The notes beneath the pieces are model-generated. The model worked only from the letters and a program-made list of their open reading frames with translations. It was not told the DNA's origin and did not search any database. From Annona cherimola (lineage: Eukaryota; Streptophyta; Magnoliopsida; Magnoliales; Annonaceae): a stretch of DNA of 64,000 nucleotides. The stretch spans positions 3,623,579 through 3,687,578 of the forward strand of contig CM059975.1 of NCBI GenBank assembly GCA_030490835.1, given 5' to 3'. Both the position numbers and the translations under genes were made by a program. Below, piece by piece: positions 1 through 11,508 of this stretch (position 1 is its first letter; each line of letters begins with the position of its first letter).

Positions 1-1172
1 GTCTCAACCCTAATTTCGCTTACATAAAATCATTCAGGATTTTCTGATTGCATCGTGCTCTTTCAGGAAAGATTTCTATACATAAAACCAACATTATTAC
101 ATAGCTACCAAGAATCGCGACACGATTATGCACAAAGAATATGTTCCTTAGCAATAAAATACATACACAGTTTAAAAGTAGTGGAAAAATGGGGAGAAAA
201 AAGGTTGAACTTGACTCTAGAGGAGAAGATCGATATAGCTTCATCGTAATTGCATTAGCTAAAGCCCGCTTACTTGATCATAACGAAAGCAATGTGGCAA
301 TGACAATGGAGGATGCAAAAAGATAAGGTAAGAGCATTTCCTTCACTGTCTTGCCTGCCAAAATAATTTAAGAGGAAGAAAATCAAAGAAAAATACCTCA
401 AGTGCATCAGTAAGATGTTGAAGAGGCTCAAGAAAGAGAACCAGGATTCGAACAGGGGGGGACTGTTCCAAGGAACAGTCCACTTCTTCTGCTGCCATGT
501 ACCCAAGCGCACTCATCCCGTGTGGCATGAGGTATGAACTTTCCCTTGGAACAAGCCACGCCCTGTTCTAATCTGGTTCCCTAGGAAGATGGATTCATCT
601 CCTGGTTCAATTTATCATGCTCTCCAGGTGGATGGGAGGCATCGTAAAGATCTGCCCATCATATAACCACAGCTGCTTAAAAAACAGATATGTTTGTACA
701 ATATAGGGTATATAATGATTGCTTTTTATATTTTTTAATAGTTTTTTCCATCTAAACCATTCAAAATACAAATTAATATGTATATATTATAACGCCAAAA
801 ATTATTTTGATTGGAAACTTATATATTATAAATATTTAACATCATTCGAGGAGGAAAATGAAAATGTTAAAACTTGTAAATAATATATAGCATGTAAAAG
901 CTTTCAAAATATTTGATTTTTGGCATCATAACTAAATATATGTCATAAATGCTATAAATTGTTTTCATAAATGCTATAAATTTGTTTACATATTAAAAAA
1001 ATCTTATGGGAAATGAAAAAGTGCAACCTTCATAGAAAAGAGTTTGTTTTTAATCATTCCCCAGAGGTAGATGGTTAAGAAGTCATCAACATTCTCACCT
1101 TGGATCTTCCAATTAGGAGACTATCGGCAGCACAGCCATTACTAATACAATCCAGTAGACCAGTTATCTGGA
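1..1172. other. AT-rich flank downstream of the At1g61900-like gene
   Basis: No coding region is recognisable here. The short reading frames on both strands have no known motif and are AT-driven. The stretch 690-1020 is very AT-rich. The unresolved 3' exon and 3' UTR of the minus-strand gene may reach into the right part of this block. A possible tRNA-like short repeat lies at about 340-530. Confidence 0.6.
340..530 (-). repeat. Possible tRNA-related short element with a hairpin
   Basis: Read on the minus strand, the block carries a B-box-like sequence (TGTTCGAATCC, near 443-453). Just upstream is a near-perfect hairpin with arms GGACTGTTCC and GGAACAGTCC separated by AA (460-481). The layout resembles a tRNA-derived SINE head, but I find no clear A box, tail or target-site duplication. 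It could equally be chance within the 3' flank of the neighbouring gene. Confidence 0.25.
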
Positions 1173-1201
1173 CTATTGGACCAAAATAGCATTAATCCCC
1201 A
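1173..1201 (-). other. Candidate 3' terminal exon of the At1g61900-like gene (uncertain)
   Basis: After exon 7 (phase 1) the next good acceptor on the minus strand is a pyrimidine-rich ...TTTTTAGCTTTCAG ending at 1202. Joining there adds SVGINAILVQ and a stop at 1173-1175. Family members normally end in a longer hydrophobic GPI-attachment tail, which this does not supply. Alternative acceptors at about 1150-1175 give other short tails. The true last exon may be elsewhere. Confidence 0.2.
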
Positions 1202-1415
1202 CTGAAAGCTAAAAACTATTGCACATCGTTTTCGTTTGGTATCATGTTTCCTTCATAAATATATTTTCCTCATTGTTACTTCGCCATTTTCTTGGAAAGC
1301 ACAACCCTATTGCTCACTCATTGCTGGTCTAACCAATTCTTTTGTTTTGAATGGATGGAAAAAGACAACCATGTGGGAGTCTATAATTATGAAGTACAGG
1401 TATGAGAAAATTTAC

Positions 1416-4400
1416 CACTTTGAGAAGGTGTTGCAGCTGGAAGTGCTGGCATGTTTACAGCTGCAAAATTCATCCATTGGTTGTGAGATCCATGGATAAA
1501 AAAGGAGAATAAGAAGAAAACATCAAGATCATAAATATGTCATGAATGTTATAAAACATTCTTCAGAAGCATGGCTACTTGCATTCATCATCATTTTCAG
1601 ACAGACAGTATGTGCAAGTGCACATGTGTATGCGTTTTACATTCATGACAGCTAAATTATCCTTGAAAAAAGAAAACAGCCTAAGGTGGCAACACCACAC
1701 TGCCAATTAGAGAAAGAAAGATGAGTACACGGTACTGTTGTACTGACATGAGCATAAAAGATTAGTATTTTTTTGAAGAGAAAACATGAGTATATTTCCG
1801 TAGAAGATTTAGATGCTGATATATGCTAACGGTCATGCAGCAAATGACATTTAACAACGATTCCACAACTTTATCATTGTATCATGTAGTGACTCTTGTT
1901 CACAACAATACTACTGCATACGACAGTGAATTAGAGTACAAACATTGGAATTATCCTGTGAGCTAAGGTCCTTTATCATTATGAAAAAATAAATACATAT
2001 GGCAAAGAAATCACTAGCTAGAAAGAAAATGAAGAGATGGCCATACTCTTGTTGCAAGAAGAGACCGGCAGTTGTTGAAATGCAGAAGGCCAAGGAGCTG
2101 CAATATTGTCATTCAGATCACAAGTGAAACTGATTCCAGAATATTGGTCCAATGTTGCATCTGAAGGCATGCTTGGAAGGAGGCATCCCGATTCTTGTAC
2201 AGAGGTAGAACAAGTCACATAATGCAGCTGATGGAGACATTTTCAACATCCCACATGTAAATGAAGAAAACTACTTATTTTGACAACAGAACTGGGTATG
2301 TCCAGCAAATAATAGCTGCACAGGACCACAGATTCCCACCACAAGTGATAGATCTGTCCAAAGCTGATGCCTAGTTCACTAACACATGCTACATTGTCCA
2401 AACATGTTACAATGTGCATTTATTCACACTTTTTCACATGGATAAATTCAAAGAGAAAAGGTACTGTCAACTCGAAGTAACTGTGGGTGGAAAAAAATAG
2501 ACAGTTACCAGAGCATGAAAGGACAATATGACAGTTTATTCAGGCACTGATAAATAGCATACGATTACAAGACACATGATAGAGATAGTGAATATTACCT
2601 TGTGATCCAACTGGTGTGCCAAGTGCAGATTCCACCAGTTTAAAAAGGAAAGGAAAATAAGCAGTATCAGTACTAGTACTAAGGATTTCCTTGTAAGCTA
2701 TAAAAGTTATACAATATAGTACCAAGAGTTGAATCCCAATTGCCTCATAAAAAAAATTTCACCAGGCAAGAATCCAAATATGAGGTTCTCAAATTGGATT
2801 AGACAAGGTCATCTGCAATAGGTTACAGTCAGCACATGCATGCAACTCTGCAGGCCATGAAAATCATAAGCCTAACTTCGCATATAACATTTATCCAAGA
2901 GTATGCAAACAGGGCCACCATTGGTCATAAAATACATGGGCAGGAAAGTTTCCATTGATGATCCAATATAGACAAAAATGCATAATTCAACCACAATGTC
3001 ATACAGCATGGAAATGAACCCTCCCAAGAATTTCACTGTATATATGTCATGGATTGCGTGAAATGATCATGAACATCAAGTATTGTGGTGCAACCACTGT
3101 ATTCAATCATTTCCAATACATATGGAATAGGTAAAATTAGATAGTGACTATCACCTGGCAATTATGATATTTTGATCATGAATTCATGATATTTGCAGCA
3201 CCATTAATTGCCTGAATTCAAGGAATATACACACTGGAATCCAGAACTTGATTCGAATACCAAGGGTTTCTATTTCCACATTCAAGGATAAGTAATATGA
3301 CTCACCTTGGACAGAAAAATCTTTAAGAGTTACATGACAAAGACTATAAAGATTTTTGCTAATATTTGCTTTCTGCAACCGTGAACCAAGCACAGCCGCA
3401 CAGTCCAAAGCCTGCAAGTTGGTTATGAAGCTTTGTTTTTGCAAGTGAGAGATATAACTGTCCATAGCATTGCAACAAGCTGCCTCATTATCAATCCCAT
3501 TTCCACAGTACTTTGTGACATTTCCCATCTCAGGGAAAACAAGTGGGCAAACTGCCAAGGGAAAAAGGTTACAAGATCAGAGGTCTCAGGGATCTGTGAA
3601 ACGTGGAGAGACCAAAGAACAGTTTACAAATTTAAACATACCCTTATTCAAGTTGCAATTAGAAATCTGCCTTAGAACTTTTTGTGCAGGTTCTGGATCC
3701 AGTTGACTTGCAAGCCATCTGAGGACAATGCTCTCGCAATCATTTAATGTGGGTGACTGGTCAGTCAAGATGTGAACACCACTCATGCCTGACAGACCAC
3801 CATCTTTCAATGTAATCTTTCGTGCAGCTTCAGAAATCGCATTTTGGCAAGTCTGGCTGCAGCATTCATATACAGCATCAACTTTCTCACATGCTGAAAG
3901 CATCTTAGATGTATCGACAATACTCTCAAACTCATTAACATCTTTGATAGGGCAAGAGGACTCAGTTAGGTTTGATGGCTGAATAGAGCATATTTGGCGA
4001 AGATTTTCAGTGGCACCCTTGCTTGCTAAAATCTGTTCAACATCTGATATGCAGTGGTTTGCATGAGACAAATTCAAGGAAAGCATACTTGTATCTTTGC
4101 TGGATTGACCAACGAGAATGGCAAGAGTAGCCTCCAGCTGAGGACAGCAAATTACATTGGCAAGAAATGGAGCAACAGATGCCCAACAATCAACCGCTGT
4201 TGTGCTTACTAGTCCTTCAACCGCAGAAAAATTCAATGAACACTGTCCTGCAAAAAATGCCGAAAGTATCTGACAAGTATATCATGGTACATATAGGGAA
4301 CTTTTAGGTCCTGACGCCTCATGAATGGGATCTTGATATGCCCATTTACTTGGATCCACAAAATATTCATTCAGATAACTGTACAATCCCCACACCCTCA

Positions 4401-7400
4401 AAGCTGGGAATAGCCAGAATATCTAAAGTAAAAGATCTCAATACACTACTGGTCTTAAAAATAAAAAAAATCTCAATACACCAACAAGGAGAGAAAAACC
4501 AATACTAGAAATTGTCAAAGGTTCGACATAGCCCTAAAATAAAAGAGCAAGCATCACAATTAGCTAAAACGTCCTCTCATTTTTTATGTATCATTGTCCA
4601 AATGTTAAAAATGCAGAAAAAGTTAAAGGCTTAAAGCCAGTATTTTTTTTTTCCTTTTTGAGTTTAATAACCATCTTTGTGCACTAAGAAAACTTAATTT
4701 CGAATACCTATCAGTATAAAAATAATTTATACAACATCTTTGTGCAGTGATGGTATACCCCATCCGTGGATACATATTTGTGTCTATGTGCATTACAAAT
4801 CAAAATTTTAGAAGAAAGGAAATGATTCATTTGAAGAACTTGGAAGGATTCATAGGCAAAGAAAAACTTTTATCTATTTACATGCACTAGCAATTTACAA
4901 AATTATAGACTACAACTGTTCTATCTAAATCTCCTTCTTTTCTTCTTCTTCTTCTTCCTTTTTTTTTTTTTTTTGAATATACACAAATACATGGACACAT
5001 TTTTATAGACACTGCGCCAATATGCTTAACCCAGCCTGGACTGCATTAAATTTAAAAGGATGAATTAAAATGATATTCTTTTACCCCATTTTTATTTTTT
5101 GTCCAGACAAATATATTCTCTTGATAAACATGGGGTGGTAAAACCAACCAATTCAGAACACTGCTTTTTCTTCTATGCTTGGTATTTGATAACAAACCTA
5201 GATCACATAATGGAGAAATTGCACAAATCTGAGCACTATTACACCTGTCATAGTTAATCTATCACAACCTTATAATTCCTTTTTCATTTTCATAGTTAAA
5301 TATTAAAACAGTGTATATGAAAAATACCTGATAATCTTGGCAAACTGTAATTTACGAAAGGCTTCAGTGGTGAAGGTGCCAGAAGAGGGATGAATGGTTG
5401 AGGAGACTCCTTTGGGGAGGTATCAGGCAAAAGAATATTATCCTTCTCCATTAGGATAGATTCAGCCCGAGATGATAATAGTTGACGCCGTGGTTGCAGC
5501 CTATAATTTTGAATATAGAGAGGCAGGTCCAACAGTTCACTGCAGGATTCATTTAAACCTAGACCAGATGTAAACAGCATAATTTGATATAATAAAAGAA
5601 GAAAAGAAAAAATAGGGGAAAAAAAAAAAAAAAGGATTTCGGACATAAAGTCTATTATCACAACAATATCCAGGATGAAAGAATAATAGATAAAAATAAA
5701 TCAATTACAGATTTTACTTTGGTATTGATAATCAACAAAGATACCAGAACAAGAAGCCTCTGAATTAGTTTTCTTAGAAAATGAGGATGAACAAGCTAGT
5801 GCAAGTAGCTCCTTGACATGCACTATTTGAACGAGGCACATGCACTATATAAACAAGGCTCTCAGCATGAGGATCTGAAGAAGTCAGGTATCATATAAAT
5901 TGAATACATGACTAGCAGATTCCAAAATCAAAAATTAAAAATGTTTATCATGAAATATTAAAAATAACCAATAAACATGGATACGAGATTGATGAGCCAA
6001 CTTTAATATGCAAGCAATACGCATTGCCATTTAATAAGACAATACACATAAATTCTCACGTTCAACTCATTTTGAAAATTGTGTCATAAGAACCTCCGGA
6101 GAGAATGACCTTAACCCATTTTGAAACAGAAATAGAATTGAACCAATTCTCACAAGGAAATTTAGTCCCAAACCTCTCATAAATATAAGATGTTCCATAC
6201 TTCTCCAGCAACTACAATATCACCTTTCCCTTTCTGAGGGAACGTCCCTGGATCCTCCTTGTGGAATCTGGTCCGAAATGGAACACAAACAGTTCTGACC
6301 AGACCCACTACCCCAATTCACACCAAAGCTACAGTTACTTCTTTATCTGAATCTTCTTATAAAAAGGCCACTGTGTGTAGATCGTATCCTTACAAATGTC
6401 ATCATCATAATCATATCATAGCCTTATCCAAGCTATGCTATTGCTAGCTGCCTACTCTATAGATCCTGCTAACCATCAACCATCTAACCCCGCAATTAAA
6501 CAGGCCTTGAAATTCCTTCACATCATTGAGGGCCATTGCTAATATCTATTTTTATACTTATAAGCCATCACATGATCAAAATTCATACATTCTTCATCAC
6601 TAATTATCATAAGGCTACCCTGGGCTGCATTCGATGGCATGTACACAAGATCCAAATCAGTATGTAGGACCATGATATATTCATGTCTTGATTAAGAATC
6701 CAATGGCCCTATTTTTTTCCAAAATTTTGAAACTTTAGTAGTGGTGAAATTATTTTCTTTTGTAGTAGAATAATTAAACATTGCATAATTTTTCATCACA
6801 TGTCGCATGTTGAAGTTCTGCATGATATAAGAAGGGGATTGAGAAGTCATCAAATCAGCTAATGCAAGCACAAATGCGGTAAATCGATTTCGTCCTGTTG
6901 GGGAACAGGAGCATTGAAGTAGAGTTACTACTGTTGGACACAACAAAAGAGAAACGAAGTCACAAAGTACCATTTCAATAGAGGGAAAAACTATTTTTTT
7001 TTCTAGCGCTAATATGAAGTTTATCCACCAAATGGCAGCATGCTTCAACAAAATCCAAACTTACAAGAGAAAAAAACTGGATTAAACACTGAAATCGAGC
7101 CAACCGAATCATCGCCGCATCATATGTAAGGCACAACTGCAGTATCACACAGGCAATTTCAATTGTCCCATTCACTCACGTTAAATTCATAACATTGACA
7201 CTTGTTTTCTCAGCCATTCAACCACCAGTCGCTGATTGGATGAATAGAGCTATCATATCACTATCTGGATGGATTACCAAGTTATGGCCGATCAGCCGCC
7301 AAAATCTAGCGCGAAAATCACATGTTTGGACATCAGCACAAACACTAATCAGCAGACTGATTGCAACACATGGAGAAGCCAAAAAAATGTAAACCGTTCA

Positions 7401-7523
7401 AATGACAGAAATATCTAAAAAAATCTCAAGGAGATCTATTGCTGAAGAAAACTTACAGAGGAAAAGAGAAACGAAATGTAGTAGAAACAGCTTGTTGACA
7501 TTAGAAAAGTAGCTGCCTTTCAT
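1416..7523 (-). CDS. At1g61900-like secreted cysteine-rich (SPARK-related) GPI-anchored-type protein
   Basis: Minus-strand gene assembled by hand from seven exons: 7457-7523, 5328-5558, 3642-4247, 3306-3551, 2599-2610, 2047-2193 and 1416-1460. All introns are GT..AG and all junctions are phase 1, so the reading frame stays open for about 451 codons before the unresolved last exon. Exon 1 starts at the ATG at 7521-7523 and encodes a signal peptide (hydrophobic LFLLHFVSLFL). Exon 2 has the family's proline-rich motif SPQPFIPLLAPSPL, then LPRLSG. Exon 3 holds the cysteine-rich core (DCW, NVICCPQL, ECCSQTC). Exon 4 has VCPLVFPEM and the segment LQKQSFITNLQALDC. Exon 6 has ISFTCDLNDNIAAPWPS and exon 7 has MPALPAATPSQ. 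Order and wording match Arabidopsis At1g61900 (about 430 aa) as I recall it. That protein is an uncharacterised cell-surface protein, so no reaction is assigned. Introns are about 1898, 1080, 90, 695, 405 and 586 bp. The C-terminal hydrophobic tail was not found. Confidence 0.9.
2599..2610 (-). CDS. 12-nt microexon (exon 5) of the At1g61900-like gene
   Basis: The minus strand reads CACACCAG, then TTGGATCACAAG, then GTAATA: acceptor, 12-nt exon, donor. Exon 4 ends in phase 1 (CAA G) and exon 6 starts AATCGGG after an AAG acceptor. Joining all three gives FSVQ-VGSQ-ESGC, which agrees with the family's continuous sequence at this point. Skipping the exon keeps the frame but removes four residues. 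An open frame runs through this stretch from position 2725, but no acceptor supports a longer exon. Confidence 0.8.
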
Positions 7524-8960
7524 TCCTTCCTAGGGGAGAGAGAGAGAAAGAGCGCGCTAGCTGATGAGTTTTGGTGTGGGCGTGGAGACCTGGGAGCGAA
7601 GGCTGAAGAAGGAAGAGTGGAGCAGCCGGAAGGAAGAGGGAGCAGCTGGCCATGAATGTGTGGACTGTGGAGCTTAGTGGGCCCCGCGCTAGTTTTCCGA
7701 TACTCTGGCCGAGCGTAGCGGACAATACCCAGGCTCCCGTAAAGATATTTTTACTTTTGTTCGGCTGTATACAGGGGCTTCATGATGGATGAGGATATAA
7801 TCATATTTACTGAGAATGAGAAAAATATAATTAGAGATGTAAAAAATTATGTTAAAAATAAAAATCGTATTAAAATCAAAAAATTATCTTGAAAATAAAA
7901 AATATCATCCATTCAAGTTTCCTATTACTTTGGAACGGGCCCTTAATTGTCTACCATTTTGCTTCTTGGTTTTTCTTACTGGCGTTTATGGCATATACCA
8001 GAAACGGAAAAATTAGTAGTGTGGGAAGGTGTACGGCAAATATAAAAACTTTTCAATTTACATAATTATTTTATTTTTAAGTATTTTTATATTTTATTAT
8101 TCAATTATCCTACTTTTCAATCATTTACACACGTCATTCTTTACAAATTCGAAAAATTTTACTTTGAAAATTTTTCATCAGAAATTTTATCACTAAGGTA
8201 TAAAAAAATTATACTAAAAATAATAATTGAAAAGCTACGGTCCACGGAGGGACAAACACCATCACATTCGCATCTCATTGAAGTTTATTGGACCGCTGAA
8301 AATATCTAACGAGTCCCGCGTGACAATAGACAGCTCATTTGAGCAGTACCGATTCGTAAACTTAACGGTTCTGATTGATGCCACGTTGGGTGTCATAACT
8401 GCGATGAGTAGCACTGAAGTTTCTAACAGCTGGCTTCCAAGACAAGAGCACTCACTTTCGCACCGTGAAACCTGCACCGTTGATCTGCCTTATCTTTAAC
8501 AGATTCCAGAATGTGCATAGTAGAAGATCTGAACCGTTAGTTCTGAAGCCTACGGCGTTTTCGGCTTTAGCTAACCTGTTGCGGGGAAAAATAACGCCAG
8601 CGATAACATACGATGCTATGTGCGACTGTAAAAAAATATATATATTATTTTTTATTTGTTTTATAGATACATGAGTTTTTCTTAGAATTTTCAGCCTGTG
8701 AAATTTGACCATGTTATGATGTATTTGATATTTTATAAGTAGAAAATATAGATGCATGAAAAGGTTTTACAAAAAATAAAAAATACTTGCTTTTTTTGGT
8801 GGCCAATGCTAAAAATCAATAGACAGCGATAATAGCATAAAAAAAAACACAGCGACAATAAAAAGTGGGTTGTATTGGGCTTTCAACGAGCCCAATCCAT
8901 GATTTTACATGGAGACGTTGGGAATAGTTTCAAGCCTCGTTATAGAGGAACCTATCCTTG
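7524..8960. other. 5' UTR/promoter of the At1g61900-like gene and old MITE remnants
   Basis: 7524-7735 is locally GC-rich and, on the minus strand, carries a CT-repeat leader (TCTCTCTCTC) directly before the ATG, as plant 5' UTRs often do. No convincing TATA box is seen. 8030-8230 is a decayed minus-orientation copy of the TGTGTTTGG MITE family found at 29.7, 34.7 and 45.3 kb. 8230-8960 holds no recognisable gene. Confidence 0.55.
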
Positions 8961-9278
8961 GCACCTGGGTGCATTTAACTTATTTTTTTATTTTTAAAAT
9001 TTTTTTTATACAACTGTTAATCTAAGTGTATATTACATGTATATCAATTTTTAACATTTTTGTATTATTTTAGATATTTATTTTTAATTTTTAAAAATCA
9101 GTGGCATTTTAGATAATTTAAAATTACTAAAATGCCGTGATTTTTAAAAATAAAAAATAACTATCTAAAATACTTCAAAAATGGTAAAAATTAATACACG
9201 TGTTAAATATACTTAGATTAATAGTTTTTATAAAAAAAATAAAAATAAATTAATTAATTAATTAATGCACCGGGTGCA
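8961..9278. repeat. Foldback element P1 (palindromic MITE)
   Basis: A 318-bp imperfect inverted repeat. Its ends are GCACCTGGGTGCAT (8961-8974) and ATGCACCGGGTGC (9265-9278). The arms carry the family words TTAATCTAAGT/ACTTAGATTAA and a centre around AGTGGCATTTTAG/CTAAAATGCCGT (about 9100-9145). It shares arm sequence with the elements at 35.1, 39.3, 42.7, 43.0 and 49.9 kb. An (ATTA)n run adjoins the right tip. No coding capacity. Confidence 0.75.
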
Positions 9279-9776
9279 CTGCACAGGATCGGGATCCCGC
9301 GATGGAAACCTCGCGTTCGAAAAGTCAAGCCCAGGTTTTGAACACGGAACTCCAGCCATTGAACTCAAATGTCCCTTCTGCTGTATAGCTAATGACATTT
9401 TCCCTTTTATTTATTTTAATTTTTTTCGATTTCAATTATTCAATCATACCCAAAGCAACGTGTTCTTCCTTTACTAACATCTTACTTAAAGCAGAGAAAA
9501 TGGGGACTGAAAAGATAGAATCAGGTACGAATTTTTTTCCGGCATACAACAAATATATTCGGGGTCAATCAGCCAACAAAATACGATTGATTTCTGGGTT
9601 ATTGGGTCAAATCAGCGAACAAAGTGTGATTCGATCCGGTCTTGGGTCAATTCGGCCAACAATGTATGATTCATGGTATTGGGTCAATTCAGCGACCTGA
9701 ATTAATTAATTTTGTCCACATCTTGGATCTGTGAACTAATTAACGTCGAAATGAAGCTGGAACAAACACATGCATG

Positions 9777-9962
9777 CATGTGTAACATAAAATGTGAACT
9801 GAAAGTCTGAAAGTAGCTGATTAGCGTAATAACAGAAATAGTTGCATGTGTAACATTAAATGAGGACCGAAAGTCGTTAATAAGGATAATAGCAGAAATA
9901 GTTGAATGTGTAACATAAAATGTGGAATGAAAGTAGCTGATCAGGATAATAGCTGAAATAGT
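9777..9962. repeat. Three tandem units of about 58-68 bp
   Basis: Units start at 9777, 9845 and 9905, each opening with (C/A)ATGTGTAACAT(A/T)AAATG and closing with GAAATAGT. They are 68, 60 and 58 bp long and clearly diverged. A single further copy lies at about 10477-10535 in the second large block. Confidence 0.75.
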
Positions 9963-9977
9963 CAATCGTAAATAGTT

Positions 9978-10224
9978 TTTTATTTATTTATGAGTATTCA
10001 TACATTACAATCTCAACTTGTATTACAATTAAATTCTGAAACATTCTTATAATTTACTAACAATTATCTACTATTTTCTAAACTTTTCCACCGGTGGACG
10101 GCTCCCACAAACTTGGGGAGACTTGCAACGCTACTACTTCAGAAATGTTGCTGGGGAGATTCGAACCCAGGACCACCCACTTGTGAAGCCATGTCCTGCA
10201 CCACTGAGGCACGACCTCAGTGGC
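9978..10224 (-). mobile_element. tRNA-derived SINE with target-site duplication
   Basis: Minus-strand element of about 247 bp. It opens with GCCACTGAGGTCGTGCC and then a tRNA-like A box around TCAGTGGTGCAGG. The B box is GGGTTCGAATC and the element ends in an A-rich tail (AAATAAATAAAAA). It is flanked by a 17-bp direct repeat, GTCAATCGTAAATAGTT at 9961-9977 and GTCAATCGTATATAGTT at 10225-10241, with one mismatch. It would be transcribed by RNA polymerase III and moved by a LINE's reverse transcriptase (known for the class). It interrupts one copy of a tandem duplication. Confidence 0.85.
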
Positions 10225-10660
10225 GTCAATCGTATATAGTTGATCTCAGCTATATATTCATCATTTAACTAATCATTTGAAATAAGCTAATTCAGTTGGG
10301 AAAATGTGACTCCGATCCGATCTTGGGGCATACGGCCACCAATGTATGATTCGTGGATCTCGGGTCAATTCAGCCGATCTGGATTAATTATAAATAATCC
10401 TATCCATTTCGGGAAAATTTAAAGTAATTAAGGTGGAAACGAAGTTGGAAATATCAAATATATAAACACATGCCTGCCTGTGTAACATAAAGTGTGGACT
10501 GAAAGTAGTTAATTAGGATAATAGAAGAAAAAAATTAGCCATATATATAGGTGATCTTGGCAATATATTCATCATCGAACCGATCATTTGAAATAAGCTA
10601 ATTACGTTTAAAAAAATGTTTCGTAAAATTTGGCCAATGGATGACATTCGTGGTAGAATA

Positions 10661-11508
10661 CTATGGCGTTTTTAAGTCCGTGCATTTTAAATCAAAACAG
10701 TTAAGGCTTCTTTCCCTTTTTCTCACGCAATAAAAAGAGTTTTGTAGAAGTATAATTTTAAGTAGGAAAAGGCCTTTAGGAACTCAACTAATTAAGATTG
10801 ATTGAAGAATTTTTTAAGCTATGCTTTTCGTTTTTATGTCGAGTGATATTAGATTTTGGCAGTTATACCTCAGGTTATAAGTTCAATTCTCGAAGTAGTT
10901 AATTCAAAAGCCAAAGTGATCAAATATTTTACTAAGCAAAGAAAGCGATTTAGGGGTTATGAAAAGCGGGATGTAACTACGACATAGTTTAAAAGAAGCT
11001 TTTGGCATGATTAATGGATTTGATTCTCTATTTAAGCCTTATTTTTATAATATTAATTTAATAATTGACATTTAAAACTAAAGCAAGCCTACCGTGTCAA
11101 CCAAAGCACAGGTCAATAGTATAACATACGAGTATGTGAGTGCTAATCCTAATTTTGAGTACCAGCATAGCGTGATTTTCATTATAATCCAATGTAATAA
11201 AAACAAGCCTAGCCTCCCAATTTTGAATCTTAAAAGGCATAATATAAAAAGGATAAATTAACCAAACTAATTCTCAATCATACTACATAAAAAAAAAATC
11301 ATCTTAAAACCAATGTGCATGCTATGAGAATTATCCTAAATAAATTGAAGATGAATTCATTCTTTAGACATTGCTAGAAGAAGAGTACCCATCCTACCCT
11401 TTATTCTGGGCTAAGCTAGGAATGCAAGGCCCGAACAAGAAAGTCATCACCAGTGAATAGGTGGCCGGCAGTATAGGGATGATATGCAAGGGCAATCATA
11501 AAAATAAG
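10661..11508. other. Non-coding, no recognisable feature
   Basis: AT-rich sequence with stop codons in all frames at short intervals. I see no protein motif, RNA gene or clear repeat boundary. It leads directly into the tandem array on its right. Confidence 0.5.

Larger units (their letters stand above)
9555..10660. repeat. Nested tandem repeats: short GGGTCAATTC units and a larger duplicated block
   Basis: 9555-9700 contains degenerate repeats around GGGTCAATTCGGCCAAC and AATGTATGATTC. A larger block running from about 9660 recurs from about 10340. Both copies run AATGTATGATTC, GGGTCAATTCAGC, ATTAATTA, TGTGTAACATAAA, AATATATTCATCAT and GAAATAAGCTAATT in the same order. A SINE sits in the first copy only, so the duplication is older than the insertion. 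Reading frames here only reflect the repeat. Confidence 0.65.

Noticed and set aside
2540..2725. Longer exon 5 reaching to about 2680 (adding FPFLFKLVESALGTP)
   Set aside because: No usable acceptor supports it, and the added residues break the family sequence between FSVQ and VGSQ.
6975..7175. Minus-strand ORF as a first exon of the At1g61900-like gene
   Set aside because: The ATG at 7523 with a signal peptide and a GTAAGT donor joins exon 2 in phase; this ORF lacks such junctions and lies in intron 1.
9702..9965. 87-aa minus-strand ORF with a repeated ISAIILI motif
   Set aside because: The repeated peptide is just the translation of the 58-68-bp tandem units.
10140..10224. tRNA gene suggested by A and B boxes
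   Set aside because: No cloverleaf can be completed, and the target duplications and A-rich tail show it is a SINE.
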